This document shows positions 1 through 10,967 of a DNA stretch of 64,000 nucleotides, piece by piece. Under the pieces are notes generated by a model that was not told where the DNA came from, did no database searches, and saw nothing but the letters and a program-made list of their open reading frames with translations. The number at the start of each line of letters is the position of its first letter. The first letter of the stretch is position 1. The stretch covers positions 86,882,958 through 86,946,957 of the forward strand of contig CP136069.1 in the NCBI GenBank assembly GCA_032622095.1. Direction: 5' to 3'. Source of the DNA: Siphonodentalium dalli (taxonomy: Eukaryota; Mollusca; Scaphopoda; Gadilida; Siphonodentaliidae). Position numbers and translations under genes: made by a program.

Positions 1-22
1 AGATGCTGACTACATCAAAATC

Positions 23-535
23 TATATAAGGATTAACTGTCATGTGGACTGTTTTTATGGAGATGTAACCGCGAGGTGAGTGGTCATAACTTGTGTAAAA
101 CCCAAAGGGTTTTACATACAAGTTATGACCACTCACCTCGCGGTTACATCTCCATAAAAATAGTCCACATTACAGTTAATCCTTATATTTATATACATTT
201 AGCGAAAAAGCCACTTTTGTAAATGTATTTAAATTGAAAAGTGTATCGTGACAAAACCAGCCCAAAATATCCCATAGCACCCTTGGCAAAAGTTAACAGG
301 AACAATTTCTCTTTATATTGAAACCCAATGATTTATTAAGTCAATCCTGCGCGAGTCCAAATGCGCCCAAAACATTACGCGTTCGTCTTTCCCAAACCTA
401 TGACGCGTCGATGTAATTATGAGGCTGCAGTTATGAACTGTTGCGCGTTCACCGAGATATAATTGCAACTAGCCACGTGGGCGCCGACCAATCAGAATGC
501 TGGATTTAGTGATAATCACACTTAGTATGTAAATA
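23..535 (+). repeat. Dispersed hairpin repeat F, copy 1
   Basis: Positions 23-188 form a long imperfect hairpin (arms of about 75 bases). The left arm begins TATATAAGGATTAACTG and the right arm ends CAGTTAATCCTTATA. The hairpin is followed by a conserved tail that ends near CACTTAGTATGTAAATATA. The same hairpin and tail recur at 36209-36724 and, truncated, at 47893-48150. The tail contains CACGTG (474-479) and CCAAT (488-492), a promoter-like pair. No coding capacity is visible. It appears to lie in the last intron of the gene whose terminal exon starts at 925. The shared ends suggest a mobile, non-autonomous element, but the class is not settled because any target duplication would fall in TA-rich sequence. 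Confidence 0.75.
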
Positions 536-924
536 TACATCTTTATAGCATATGAATTTATATTTATGCAGGAATCATGTACATTCAGAAGTTCACAATT
601 AAATTATATCTATCCGAGGTGCATCACATCCAATTTTGGTTGTTAGTATGCCAATGGTCACATTTTGGGGAATGGCATCAAATACTTGCGATTCAGATTC
701 CACCAATCTCTTATCTCAGTATAATTAAGTACATTGTACATAGATGATGCTGACTTTTCTCAGTAGCATATGTTTTTTCTCCACCCATGAGATGCGGATC
801 CTCCCATCTCACAAGAGGAGAAACATCGTAAGCTACTAAGAACAGTTAAATATTGTGTTTATTTATATTTTGACGTAGAACATTGATAAAAATATAATGA
901 AATAATATTATTTTCCCGTTTCAG

Positions 925-1109
925 CTCAGACTATATGGGATATGGGCTCTAGTCTGGATAATCCACATGACTTTGCCGTGGCGTTGGAGGAATCTGAATT
1001 AAAGGACTTCGGATTCAATGAGGATATCACGTTTGACTTCTGGGGTGCGATATCGGATGCCAAGAGTGGTCGGATGAAGAAAGTTGCCAATTTTTCTGAA
1101 CAATTTTAA
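925..1109 (+). CDS. Terminal coding exon of an unrecognised gene (3' end only)
   Basis: A good splice acceptor (pyrimidine-rich TTTTCCCGTTTCAG, AG at 923-924) is followed by an open frame. It takes two bases to finish a split codon and then reads 60 residues to TAA at 1107-1109. The peptide starts QTIWDMGSSLD, passes DFAVALEESELKDFGF and ends KKVANFSEQF. It is acidic in the first two thirds and basic near the end, with no membrane segment. Codon use looks like real coding sequence and the frame closes exactly from the acceptor. Upstream exons lie outside the window. I do not recognise the family and assign no function. A non-coding coincidence remains possible but is less likely given the acceptor and amino-acid composition. 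Confidence 0.6.
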
Positions 1110-1699
1110 TGAAATCTGGAGACCATAATGACATTTTAATTTATATATCGTAATCCTCTGTTTATGCAGAATATTTGATCAGGTAAGGTTACACTGGATA
1201 ATCACCTAGTCAGACCCTTTTTCCAAGATTTATGAGCATCATCGTGGGTTAGTTATTGTTGCAGGCAAGGGTAGGGTATCTTAACCTCTTCACTGCTGAA
1301 TGATATTATGACATTGTGTGTTGGGCTATTGATGTTATGGTTACTTTACAGTGAAAAAATATGATGGAGATTAAAGTTAAATCATAAAACTGACTCCATG
1401 CAAAGGCTATTATCGTACAAAACCTGGGAACATCATATGAATGCCAAGATATACCAGTTCAGAGGCACTAATTTCTGATTTCTCATTATGAATGATAGCC
1501 GACTTGATGTGTGCTGAAGTACATCTGAACTCAGTACAGACATAAAGCATAGATTGTGACATTTTACATCTATGCTCAGTACGGAGATGTAGCAGCCAAG
1601 AGGATAATTGATCTTTGAAAGTAAATCAGTTGCTACCTGGGCTTGTGCTTTATATGACCAGTGATGGGATTTCACAGAAATTAACCCTCTGCACTGTCT
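1110..1699 (+). other. Probable 3' UTR and downstream spacer
   Basis: This follows the terminal exon. No AATAAA was found close to the stop. The variant signal ATTAAA at 1370-1375 is the only candidate poly(A) signal I see and is weak evidence. The rest is AT-rich with no repeat that I can place. Confidence 0.3.
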
Positions 1700-1703
1700 A
1701 TAA

Positions 1704-1958
1704 CCCTTCCATGACTGGAGTGTCCTGAAATTTTGCAAATATCTTGGCCCAACGCATTCTCTTATATATGCGAGTCTCCCACAGGGAACCTTGCATATAT
1801 AAGAGAATGCATTGGCCTAACGGTATTTACCTTGACCTTGTAAGCCAGTGCATTCTCTTGTATATGCAAGGCTCCCTATGGAAGACTCGCATATATTAGA
1901 GAATGCACTGGCACAGGATCTATAATGCTGCACTAGCGCAGCTCCCATCATGAACGGG
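1704..1958. mobile_element. TTAA-type MITE family A, copy 1
   Basis: The terminal inverted repeats are CCCTTCCATGACTGGAG at the left and CTCCCATCATGAACGGG at the right, flanked by ATAA and TTAT, each one base from TTAA. Inside are two palindromes built on GCATTCTCTTATATATGCGA and its complement (about 1749-1812 and 1840-1915). The same layout recurs at 5567, 11229, 11969 and 25900. A TTAA target and CCC-starting ends point to a piggyBac-like or Kolobok-like non-autonomous element; the superfamily is inferred. Confidence 0.75.
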
Positions 1959-2246
1959 TTATTCTTATATGTCTAAAACTGACAGCGTCATGACATGACC
2001 ATATTTGCTGAACAAACCATTTCTCTGCCAGTGTAATTATGAGTATCTGGGAATAACAGATATAGCAAACTCTGTTACTCAGAACTCAGCATATTTAAAT
2101 ATTTGAAAAAAATGGAGACTTTTTGTTGCAAATTGGGGCTTGATTAGGTGACTATGCAGTGCTAAAGTACAGATACAGAGTGTGTTGTAGCTTGAGTGAT
2201 AGACTGCTGAAATGTTTTTTTCAAAGAACTCTTCAACCTCATTTAA

Positions 2247-2651
2247 CCCTTTACCCAACAGAACGGCCCTGTGTCAATGCATTCTCTTATATATGCGAGT
2301 CGACCATAGGTCGCCTCGCATATTTAAGAGAATGCATTGGCTTAACACATATTAAAAATGATAAAATTGTCAAAGAATGTAGAAAAATATTATAAAAATT
2401 GTTAAAAAATGTAAGAATTTTTATTTTTTTTAGGCCAATGCATTCTCTTATATATGCGAGGCGACCTATGGTCGACTCGCATATATAAGAGAATGCATTG
2501 GCACAGGGCATAACTGTAACCATCACAATGTGGTCAATGAACCGGTTCCAATGATATCCATATTTGTATGGTGTTATTGAGACAGACCGAAGATATTTTA
2601 GGCTGTTGAAGCTTTATTTGGGCGTTTTTTGCCGTTTTGTTGGGTAAAGGG
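2247..2651. mobile_element. TTAA-type MITE with family-A palindromes but different ends
   Basis: Flanking TTAA lies at 2243-2246 and 2652-2655. The TIRs are CCCTTTACCCAACAGAACGG on the left and its near complement on the right (CCGTTTTGTTGGGTAAAGGG). The interior carries two copies of the CATTCTCTTATATATGCGAG palindrome (about 2275-2336 and 2437-2503) seen in family A. The termini beyond CCCTTT differ from family A. Its right TTAA is also the left TTAA of the next element. Confidence 0.75.
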
Positions 2652-2655
2652 TTAA

Positions 2656-2928
2656 CCCTTTCTATACTAAATACTCATTGATGAGTAGTTCCCTGAGGAA
2701 ACGTTCAGATAATAGGTTCATCATATGACCATGTCGTTTGTTGAACTTATTATCAGAATATTTCCCTCCAATGAATATGAATCATTCAGATCTTTCTGCT
2801 CTTGTAATATCTGTTTTTCTGTCTGTTGTCTGCTTTTATTGCCTGAACACCCCTATAAATGAATAATAGACAATTCCAAATGTTTACTTATATAACTGAA
2901 TGGGATAATCCATTTAGTATAGAAGGGG
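2656..2928 (+). mobile_element. TTAA-type MITE family B, copy 1
   Basis: The left TIR CCCTTTCTATACTAAATACT follows TTAA (2652-2655). The right end CATTTAGTATAGAAGGGG is followed by TTAC, a one-base change from TTAA. An internal inverted repeat of about 30 bases (around AACGTTCAGATAATAGG and its complement) forms a hairpin. Related copies are at 10968, 11559 (reversed), 28165 (reversed, partial) and 55433. Confidence 0.75.
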
Positions 2929-2931
2929 TTA

Positions 2932-4869
2932 CTGTCAGGCCCAAAAATATTATAATCAGAACCATGGATTGGGGAATTTAGTCTGACCCCAGGATCTCGT
3001 AGAAGTTTATATTTTTAGTTTTGACAGATTGATCATTTCCCTCTGGTTTCCACAAACAATCAGCGTAAAATACCCTGAGGCTGAAAACTGCAACTCTAAT
3101 ATTTTACTATCTACATTAGCATTTATACCACCCTAACTCTAAATTGGTTTATAATCAAGTTTTTTTCTCAGTTGTGCAATTTCAGATCATCTCTGTGAAA
3201 ACTTTCTTCTTGTTACTAGTATGTGTGGCAGTGTGTCACATGCCTCAAATGATAACTTGATTCTCTCGTATAGGCAGTTTAAATCCATTTGTTCAATTAT
3301 AGGGATGTTCATATAATAATTTTAACTAATAGACTTTAATAGGTTAAACATATCTTACAAACATCCCTACTATAAATGAGTATAAGATTGTAAACTTACT
3401 ACTAGTATTGTTATAATCAGAACTATTAGCTGAATATCAATAAACCTACCATTGTTGAATATAGTTATTTTGTTTTATGACAAAAAATATATTGAAATTG
3501 AACATACACCTTTTTCAGACTTTTCCCGAATATAATGTCTGATTTTGTGAAAAAAGACAACTGTCTGCTATATAAATAGCTGACATGTTTTTTTATTATA
3601 GTGATGTCTAGGCTTAACTTATATTTGACTTTTACCTTTTGTAACCCAGTCTGAGTGTCTCTGCACCACTCTGTATCTGTTCCTAGCCTGTTTGGTCCAA
3701 ATTTCCCATTTTCTACAACTAGGTCGATGCATTGATACTGCTATTAAGGTTTTCCTTGTAAAGCATATGAAGTCTGATTTTTGTTGTTGAAAATTTCTGT
3801 GTGTATTACAAGATTTGATAAAAGATGCAAAAAGAAAAAATTTGGACACAACAGTTACAAAAGTTCCAATATACATGTGATTGTTTTAAGAAAATGTGCT
3901 TCATTTTTAAGTATTTAAAACAGAAGTTATAATAATTTAATAATGTGTTGCTTATTGAATGGTAGTCTTCAAAACAGATGGGAAACTTGGACATTTTGTT
4001 TGTGTTTGACTGGGCACTGTTGTTTGGCGATTGTTTTTTGCTAGACTTGTGTATGTGTGTGCGTGTGTTCATTACTTGTCTTTCGAACCAAGAATGTTAC
4101 TATTGTTAAGATATGTTTGTTATATATATCTTATATTTCACTAAAATACCAAGTCATCTTACATAACAGATATCAATGTAATAATATTATACCATTACTT
4201 AACTCCGCTTTGCTGAGTAGAATTCATTTATATAAATATTGGTTTATCTCATTTTGACATTCCTCTTAGATTTCTGTGCTGTTGTAGAATTTTTAGTGTT
4301 CATAGGGTGCATCAAATTCACTTTTAAGGGGGTACAGAGTTGGTTAATTTCATTATTGATAGTTGTGACAAATGTTTCAGAAACTTAAAGATGGTCTATC
4401 TCTTCAGAGCCACAATTGCAACAACAACATAATTTTTATAAATCGCGATTTCAAGACTACAGATAGCTACCATGTGAATAAAATACAGATAAAACTGAAG
4501 ATGTGGTATATTATTTGTCTATAAAGGTATAATAAAGTGGTTTATTTTGATCGTAATTCATGGTAAATATCTTAGCTGATCTGCTATTTTCCTTGATTGA
4601 GGGCTCTAGCAAGATAGACTACTCTCTTTTGGTATGCGCTAGGTATGCTCTGAACATTTTCCTGTGGATTTCTGTTCTAAAAATGGCCCATAAAACTGTC
4701 CCACTAATGTCAGAAGAAATTCTAAATCAAATTGACATTTATTGATAGAAGCTTTTCTGGACAGATGCTCTCGATTCATATCTATTATTTTATGCCCTAG
4801 ATTCTGTATAAAATTTGCTGGGAAGAGATAGACCATCTTTAATCTTCCAGAATTGAAGCTACATCTTCA
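2932..4869. other. AT-rich spacer, no gene recognised
   Basis: Only short open frames are present, without splice signals or family resemblance. A short inverted repeat (TATAGGGATGTT and AACATCCCTACTATA) lies at about 3298-3375. I see nothing else I can support. Confidence 0.4.
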
Positions 4870-4877
4870 AACTGATG

Positions 4878-5320
4878 CAAGCCTTGAAATAATGTGTCTT
4901 GTCAATTGCAGAATGAGGTCCCCAAGAGGGTGACACTATCCTGCACAACTGGCAAGCATCACCAAATTTACCCTCTGGGAACCTCATTCTTCTGAGGCCT
5001 TAACTGCTATGGGAGACCTAGGATCAGATTGAAGTTCCCCAGTTGAAGTTGGTGATGTTCACCCATTAGTCGCCTCGAGTTTGCTTTTATCTTCTGCAAA
5101 TTAGAAGATATAGAAACTGAACAGAAGGCAAGCAGGAACTAAAAACAATGTTAATTTGAGACTATAGATACTTCCCAGAAGTTGAGGCCTAAGCAGAATG
5201 AAGTTCCCAGATGGTGAATTTAGGGATGCTAGCCCACTGTGTGGGGTACATGTAGCATCACTAAATTCACCCTCTGGGGACCTCATTCTGCAAATGACAG
5301 ACACACTATTTCAAGGCTTG
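4878..5320. mobile_element. MITE family D (CAAGCCTTG ends), copy 1
   Basis: The TIRs begin CAAGCCTTGAAATA and end TATTTCAAGGCTTG, followed inward by inverted GCAGAATGAGGTCCC and GGGACCTCATTCTGC. Flanks AACTGATG (4870-4877) and AACTTATG (5321-5328) match at 7 of 8 positions, an apparent 8-bp target duplication. The interior has paired inverted segments around GAGGGTGAATTTAG. An 8-bp duplication favours a hAT-like origin. Confidence 0.65.
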
Positions 5321-5566
5321 AACTTATGAATTCATCCAACAACTAGACCATTTTTTTGGTGCAACTATTGCTTAATTAGCGGAAAAGGATACTACATTTT
5401 TTTAGTATTATTTTGGACACATACTTCAAAATGACGCATCCTGTTTTTCAAAAGGAAATCCATGTTCTCAACCAAATTGAATATATTTGAACTGATATGC
5501 CAGTGAGTGTTCTAGTTAGATCACAATATTAGCTATCTGTTTTTTGTGATTTTCATAAGGATTTAA

Positions 5567-5821
5567 CCCTTTCATGACGGGAACTACACTGGTGCAGCAT
5601 TAAAGATCCTGTGCCAGTTCCTTCTCTTATAAATGCCAGTCTCCCACAGGGATCCTCGCATATATAAGAGAATGTACTGGCTTTCAAGATCCATGTAAAT
5701 GTTAATAGGTCCATGTATTCTCTTATATATGTGGGGCTCCCTGTGGGAAACTTACATGTATAAGAGAATGCATTGGCACATGGTTTTCGCAAACATTTAT
5801 GAAGCTCCAATCATGGAAGGG
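5567..5821. mobile_element. TTAA-type MITE family A, copy 2
   Basis: It is bounded by TTAA at 5563-5566 and 5822-5825. The left end is CCCTTTCATGACGGGAACT and the right end AGCTCCAATCATGGAAGGG. Two internal CTCTTATATATG-type palindromes are present. It is the most complete copy with intact TTAA on both sides. Confidence 0.8.
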
Positions 5822-5835
5822 TTAACTACAGTTTG

Positions 5836-5909
5836 TTTATTGATTATAATAATGTGATACATTCTAAGAGCTCTTTCCATCAATGTATCACATTATTATA
5901 ATCAATAAA
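5836..5909. repeat. Perfect 28-base inverted repeat
   Basis: The arms at 5836-5863 and 5882-5909 are exact complements, starting TTTATTGATTATAATAATG. The 18-base loop itself contains the palindrome AAGAGCTCTT. It lies ten bases after the right TTAA of the neighbouring MITE. No open frame or known element is evident. Confidence 0.85.
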
Positions 5910-6298
5910 TTTTGAAAAATGATCAAGGAAATATGGGTTGATACAAAAATCAGACTTGGCACTGAAAGGGTTAAATTAGTTTTTAGAAACTTCATATCTG
6001 GAAGCTGGAACTTTGAATGCCTCTTTAATCACAATTTTTATGGATTCACAAATATATTCATATCCCAGTTGTACTTACACATGCCATATCGGGCTAAACA
6101 AGATGTCATTGTCACATTAGTTTCCTTCATTCTATCCGAACTGTGCACTGTAATTTGTTTGCCAACTTGGTTCTGTTATAACCAAATCATTGATGGGACA
6201 AGGATAAACTGAACTATGCCGTCTTATTATTTATTACACGCTTGTTCCTAGAAGTACAGTGCTATTGCTGTTCCATATTTACAAATCTGGATGGAACG
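5910..6298. other. Spacer, nothing recognised
   Basis: An open frame of 97 codons spans 5919-6212 but shows no family resemblance or splice context. I treat it as non-coding. Confidence 0.35.
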
Positions 6299-6300
6299 TA

Positions 6301-6513
6301 CAGTAATGCTCTAAATAATCGACTCCTTAACAACAGCAGAATTATGGGTAACTTTTCAGGATTTAGTCAGAAATATGGCTTGTTGCCATTCATCGGAAAG
6401 CTCTCACTGAGAGCTTTCCGATGAATGACAACAAGCCATATTTCCGACTAAATCCTGAACAGTTACCCATAATTCTGCTGTTGTTAAGGAGTCGATTATT
6501 TAGGGCATTACTG
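6301..6513. mobile_element. TA-target palindromic MITE family E, copy 1
   Basis: This is a 213-bp near-perfect palindrome with TIRs CAGTAATGCTCTAAATAATC and complement, flanked by TA at 6299-6300 and 6514-6515. The centre is GAGAGCTTTC-type sequence around CTCACTGAGAG. The TA duplication and CAGT start fit a Tc1/mariner (pogo-like) foldback MITE. Copies are at 8281 and 9812. Confidence 0.8.
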
Positions 6514-6515
6514 TA

Positions 6516-7017
6516 CGTTCCATATGCATCTTATTGGCGTCAAATGACGTACATGATATTCACCTCAACCATGAAACAGGAATTATAAAATAAAAGCATA
6601 ATCACATGTGACAAAACAAGCCATGTATGTGCCTAAGTCAACCTTGTAAGCCTGTATTTTTTAATGCACGGATTCTAGGATGGGTGATGTGTAATTAACA
6701 CAGAATGACACGAGTGTGTTGAGCCAGCACTTGTGCCATTGCGGAAGAATACAAATCGAGGGTGTGTGCCGTATCAACAATCCCATTAACACACTCATGT
6801 CATTCTGTGTATTTCTTACTAGTTTAATTTGTAGAAGAACTATTTTTCACAAAATTCATTTATTATCATTTCATTATGGTTATCGATTAATAAAATTCCA
6901 TTTAGCATGCTAATTTAACTAGTTATTTGAAAATTGTGAATCAATCAATGTTCAGTTCTGTATATACAGGTAGTGACTTTTAAGAACGTGTTGAAAATCA
7001 TATCTACTTAGACGATG
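6516..7017. other. Spacer with an inverted CACGAGTGTG-like pair
   Basis: The sequence ACACAGAATGACACGAGTGTG (starting about 6699) has a partly complementary ACACACTCATGTCATTCTGTGT counterpart near 6789-6810. It may be a small hairpin element. No gene is seen. Confidence 0.4.
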
Positions 7018-7025
7018 TTTGCAAA

Positions 7026-7486
7026 CAAGCCTTGAAATAGTGTCTCTGACATTTGCAGAATGAGGTCCACAGAGGGTGAATTTAGTGACACTATATATCC
7101 CGCACAGTGGGCTAGTGTCACCAAATTCACCTTCTAGGAACCTCATTCTGCTTAGGCCTCAACTTCTACGGGATACCTAGGATCAGATTGAAGTTCCCCA
7201 GTTGACGTTGGTGATGTTCACCCATTAGTCACCTCGATAATGCATTTTATCTTCTGCTAATTAGGGGATACAGAAACTTCCCAGTGTTCATCCGGAAGAG
7301 AAAAAGTAACTAAAATCAACCCTAATTTGAGAATATAGATTACTTCCCAGAAGATTGGACCTAAGCAGAATGAGTTCCCCAGATGGTGAATTTGGTGTTG
7401 CTAGCCCACGGTGCAGGGTAGTATCACTAAATTCACCCTCTGGGGACCTAATTCTTCAAATGTCAGACACATTATTTCAAGGCTTG
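7026..7486. mobile_element. MITE family D, copy 2
   Basis: It starts CAAGCCTTGAAATAGTGTC and ends TTATTTCAAGGCTTG, and is internally collinear with copy 1, including the ACCTAGGATCAGATTGAAG core. Flanks TTTGCAAA and TTGGTAAA match at 6 of 8 positions, consistent with a decayed 8-bp duplication. Confidence 0.65.
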
Positions 7487-8278
7487 TTGGTAAAAAAGAG
7501 AAAAACACTGACTCATCATATCGCATAGAGTGTGAAATACTTAGCATCTCATTTCATTTCCATTTAGAACAAGGAAATGGAACCCACCCCAACAATATGG
7601 CACCTTTGTAAGCTTTTTATGGAGTAAATAGCGGTTGTTTTAACATATTAGGTTGTGATTCTCCTGCAAAGTGCTCTCAGTATCAAGCTAGTAAAGTTGT
7701 ACATTATACAGCATTATACAGTGATTTTTGTGTTTTTCCTCGGTCCATATGAATCCGCCTTACAATAATAGAGTTCTCTCCAATGTCACGATTGTTACAG
7801 CTAGTACTGTATATTAAATTTTTGAATATGATAACTATTGAAGTCAGTGCTTTATTCACAATTTTTTTTATGGTAGTCTTGAAATAACATTTATAAGAGA
7901 ATAGATTGTCATAACAATATTTACGTTGACCTGGTAAGCCAGTGCATTCTCTTATATATGCGAGGCTCCCTATGGGAGGTAGAAGTCATGGCATCTTAAT
8001 CCCCTTATTCGATGTTGATGAAATGACATGCACTATTTCAAGGCTAAATGACCATCAATGTGACATTCCTCCTCTGCTTCTAATACATTCCTTGCATTTT
8101 CTGTTTTTGTCTATTGTGTTCTTACTTATACAGAAAGGGAAACAAACTTACTATTTTTATAGCGTTATTGTATTCATATTAAGAAAGATTTATATTCCAA
8201 CTGTTTCATTCTATATTGTCTCAAAACTTAAAGTAAATCCTTGTTTACTGTTACTCAATACTTACATTTATTAGCCAA
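7487..8278. other. Spacer with a fragment of MITE family A
   Basis: Positions about 7886-7977 carry the family A middle section (ATTTACGTTGACCTGGTAAGCC then GCATTCTCTTATATATGCGA) without either terminus. The rest is AT-rich and unrecognised. Confidence 0.5.
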
Positions 8279-8280
8279 TA

Positions 8281-8493
8281 CAGTGATGCCCTAAATAATC
8301 GACTCCTTAACCACAGAAGAATTATGGGTAATTTTTCTGGATTTAGTCGGAAATATGGCTTGTTGCCATTCATCGGAAAGCTCTCACTGAGAGCTTTCCG
8401 ATGAACAGCAACAAGCCATATTTCCGACTAAATCCTGAAAAATTTCCCATAATTCTGCTGTGGTTAAGGAGTTGATTATTTAAGGCATTACTG
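8281..8493. mobile_element. TA-target palindromic MITE family E, copy 2
   Basis: It is 213 bp, the same length as copy 1, and flanked by TA on both sides. The left end CAGTGATGCCCTAAATAATC carries one substitution from copy 1 at the CAGTAATG motif. The palindrome is otherwise preserved. Confidence 0.8.
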
Positions 8494-8769
8494 TATGTTA
8501 TCAATGTCAGCAGCAGCCAGAAATTTAAATTCCCCCAAATTCAAGCCAGTAAACAGTGTGCTCACATTATTAAAGACATATTATGGACTTGTTCGGTTGC
8601 GCAAAATTGTCAAGTTAGTACTCATGCACCATGTCAAACTTGGGAATGTAACATTCTACTAATAACGTTGAAAAAGTTAAAAGAAATTGACCATACCACT
8701 CCAAAGAATTTTTTTTATCTGAACTACACTCAATTGTAAATGTTTACATCTCAATTCGGGACGTAATTA

Positions 8770-8960
8770 TATATATGGGCGATAAACTAACACAAATGAT
8801 TTCGCCATCGAGAGTTATTGCATTCAATTAACATATAAGATGACGGTGTGTGTTGTCAATTTGGATTAATAATATTTGAAAAAAATAACTACTTTGAGCA
8901 AGATTATTCTCAATTTCTATTTGATCACCCTACAGGAGTGTTTCTCATCACTATAAATGG
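8770..8960 (+). repeat. Dispersed repeat G, copy 1
   Basis: The segment runs from GCGATAAACTAACAC through GATTTCGCCATCGAGAGT to TTGATCACCCTACAGGAGTG. It is clearly related to 38865-39045 on the same strand. Both share the order of blocks with scattered substitutions. The full element boundaries are unknown. Confidence 0.6.
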
Positions 8961-9170
8961 TGCCCAAATCAGCACAGCTGAAGCTTTGTTTTCTATGAAA
9001 AATAAAAGACAAACTGAGGCCTAATATGAAACTTCAGAAATGTTCTAATTTGAACAGAAGAACAATTAATTATAGCTCAGATTTATTGTTTTGTGTCAAT
9101 TTCCATAATTTTCTCATACCAGGCCGAACCTTAATCCAGCATGTGTGTCTGGCTTTTGCAGTGTACCCAA

Positions 9171-9512
9171 CAAGCCTGCAAATAGTATGTCTGTCATTTG
9201 AGTTCCCAAGAGGGTGAATTTAGTGATGCTATCATTTAATTCACCCTCTGTGGAACTCATTCTGCTTAGACCTCTGCAAGTATCTATAGTCTCAAATTAA
9301 CATTGTATTTAGTTACTTTTTTCCTTCTGGGAAGTTTCATTTTCCCCTAATTTGCAGAAGATCAAATGCATAATCGAGATGACTAATGGATGAACATCAC
9401 CAACTCAGAGGGTGAATTTGGTGATGCTAGCTTGCCATGCAGGGTAGCGTCACTAAATTCACCCTCTGGGGACCTCATTCTGCAAATGACAGACACACTA
9501 TTTGCAGACCTG
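9171..9512. mobile_element. MITE family D, copy 3
   Basis: It runs from CAAGCCTGCAAATAGTATG to CACTATTTGCAGACCTG. Flanks GTACCCAA and GTGCCTAA match at 6 of 8 positions. It is shorter than copies 1 and 2 because of an internal loss. Inverted GAGGGTGAATTTAGTGATGC segments are retained. Confidence 0.6.
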
Positions 9513-9811
9513 GTGCCTAAATCAAGGGAATCTAAAGATCTGGCAGCAGTGACACATTCTTACAATGTTTGTTTAGATTTGATGATGTGCATTGCAAAGC
9601 TTTGAACACCCCTGATTATTAAAGTGGTCCTGCTAATTTGCTATGCTTTTGTTGGGTCCTGCTGAATTGCTATGACGCTGTGGGACAAACCAATTCTATT
9701 AAGAAAATGTACCATTAGTTTGTCTAGTGTTTTCATTTTTGCAGTGTTTATTTAGTTAATCAGAGAGATTTGAGAAAAAGCCAGTGTATGTAAGAAACAT
9801 TCATGAACATA

Positions 9812-9994
9812 CAGTAATGCTCTAAATAATCGACCCCTTAACTACAGCAAAATTATGGGTAATTTTTCAGGATTTAGTCGGAAATATGGCTTGTTGCCAT
9901 TCATCCGAAAGCTCTCCCATATTTCCGACTAAATCCTGAAAAATTACCCATAATTCTGCTGTGGTTAAGGGGTCTATTATTTAGAGCATTACTG
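9812..9994. mobile_element. TA-target palindromic MITE family E, copy 3
   Basis: It has the same termini as copies 1 and 2 and TA on both sides. It is 183 bp because about 30 bases are missing from the right arm next to the centre, so the hairpin tip is asymmetric. Confidence 0.75.
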
Positions 9995-9996
9995 TA

Positions 9997-10963
9997 TAAA
10001 TTTAAAAATATTTTAATCATGGCTGCTCGGTGTTTGCACAATGATTATGGTCAGTTTGCAACAACCAAAAGTGTCATTTAAAAATATTTTACAATAGAAA
10101 TAATTGCATATGTTTTATACACATAATGGGTTTTTCCTCCATTGGTTCAGGGTCTTTAATGCTGCATCAGCGCAGCTCCCGTCCTGAAAGGGTTAAAAGA
10201 TAAATTTATAATAAAAATGGTGCAATATTCTAAAATAGCAACATTTTCTGTCCTGTTAGAAGAAAATAATTGGCGAAAATAATTATTTCACGGTGATAGA
10301 AGCTCAAGCTGACTGTTCTCTCAGATTCAACATTATTATTTTATATCCCTAAATCGTTAAAAAGAAAATTCACGGAAGAGTTTAATGGTTTGTCGTCAGT
10401 TGTCGTCGCGATTTATTCTTACTTACTGGGTTGTTTGACTTTGTCACAAAGTTTCCTTAAATGAAACCCACCAGATCCACAAAAATCTTTATGTGAAGTT
10501 TAAAGATACGAAGCAGCTTCAATAATTATCATTGGGTGAAGAGGAGTCAAGGATAACCTGTTGTGGCACAAGCTACTTACAATATAATTTTTATGTGGAA
10601 ACAATTCTGATGGTGCAATGCCATCAAAAGACAGTAAACATATATCTCATGAATTGCTACATACAAATACCGATTTAAGATTGATAGCTTGCAACAAGTG
10701 GAAAATTGCTATTTGCTTGTAAATGTTAATTATTCACATTGACCTAAAGCATAGGTTTTCTTTTTATCGTCTGCATTATATACAAGCTTTTACTCTTGGT
10801 TACTCAATAAGCCTACTCTGTGATGAGTAGCTACTTGATTCCCATTCATTCATTTGCTGGAATGTGCAGTTAATAAGCTTAACTATTACAGTGTTATTAT
10901 CTAAAAATCTACGCAGTGGAAAATGTGTAGTATACAATGTTGATTTTGTTCAGCTATTTTGAG
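9997..10963. other. Spacer with a right-end fragment of MITE family A
   Basis: Positions about 10146-10192 match the family A right end (GCAGCTCCCGTCCTGAAAGGG followed by TTAA). The remainder shows no gene or repeat that I can place. Confidence 0.5.
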
Positions 10964-10967
10964 TTAA

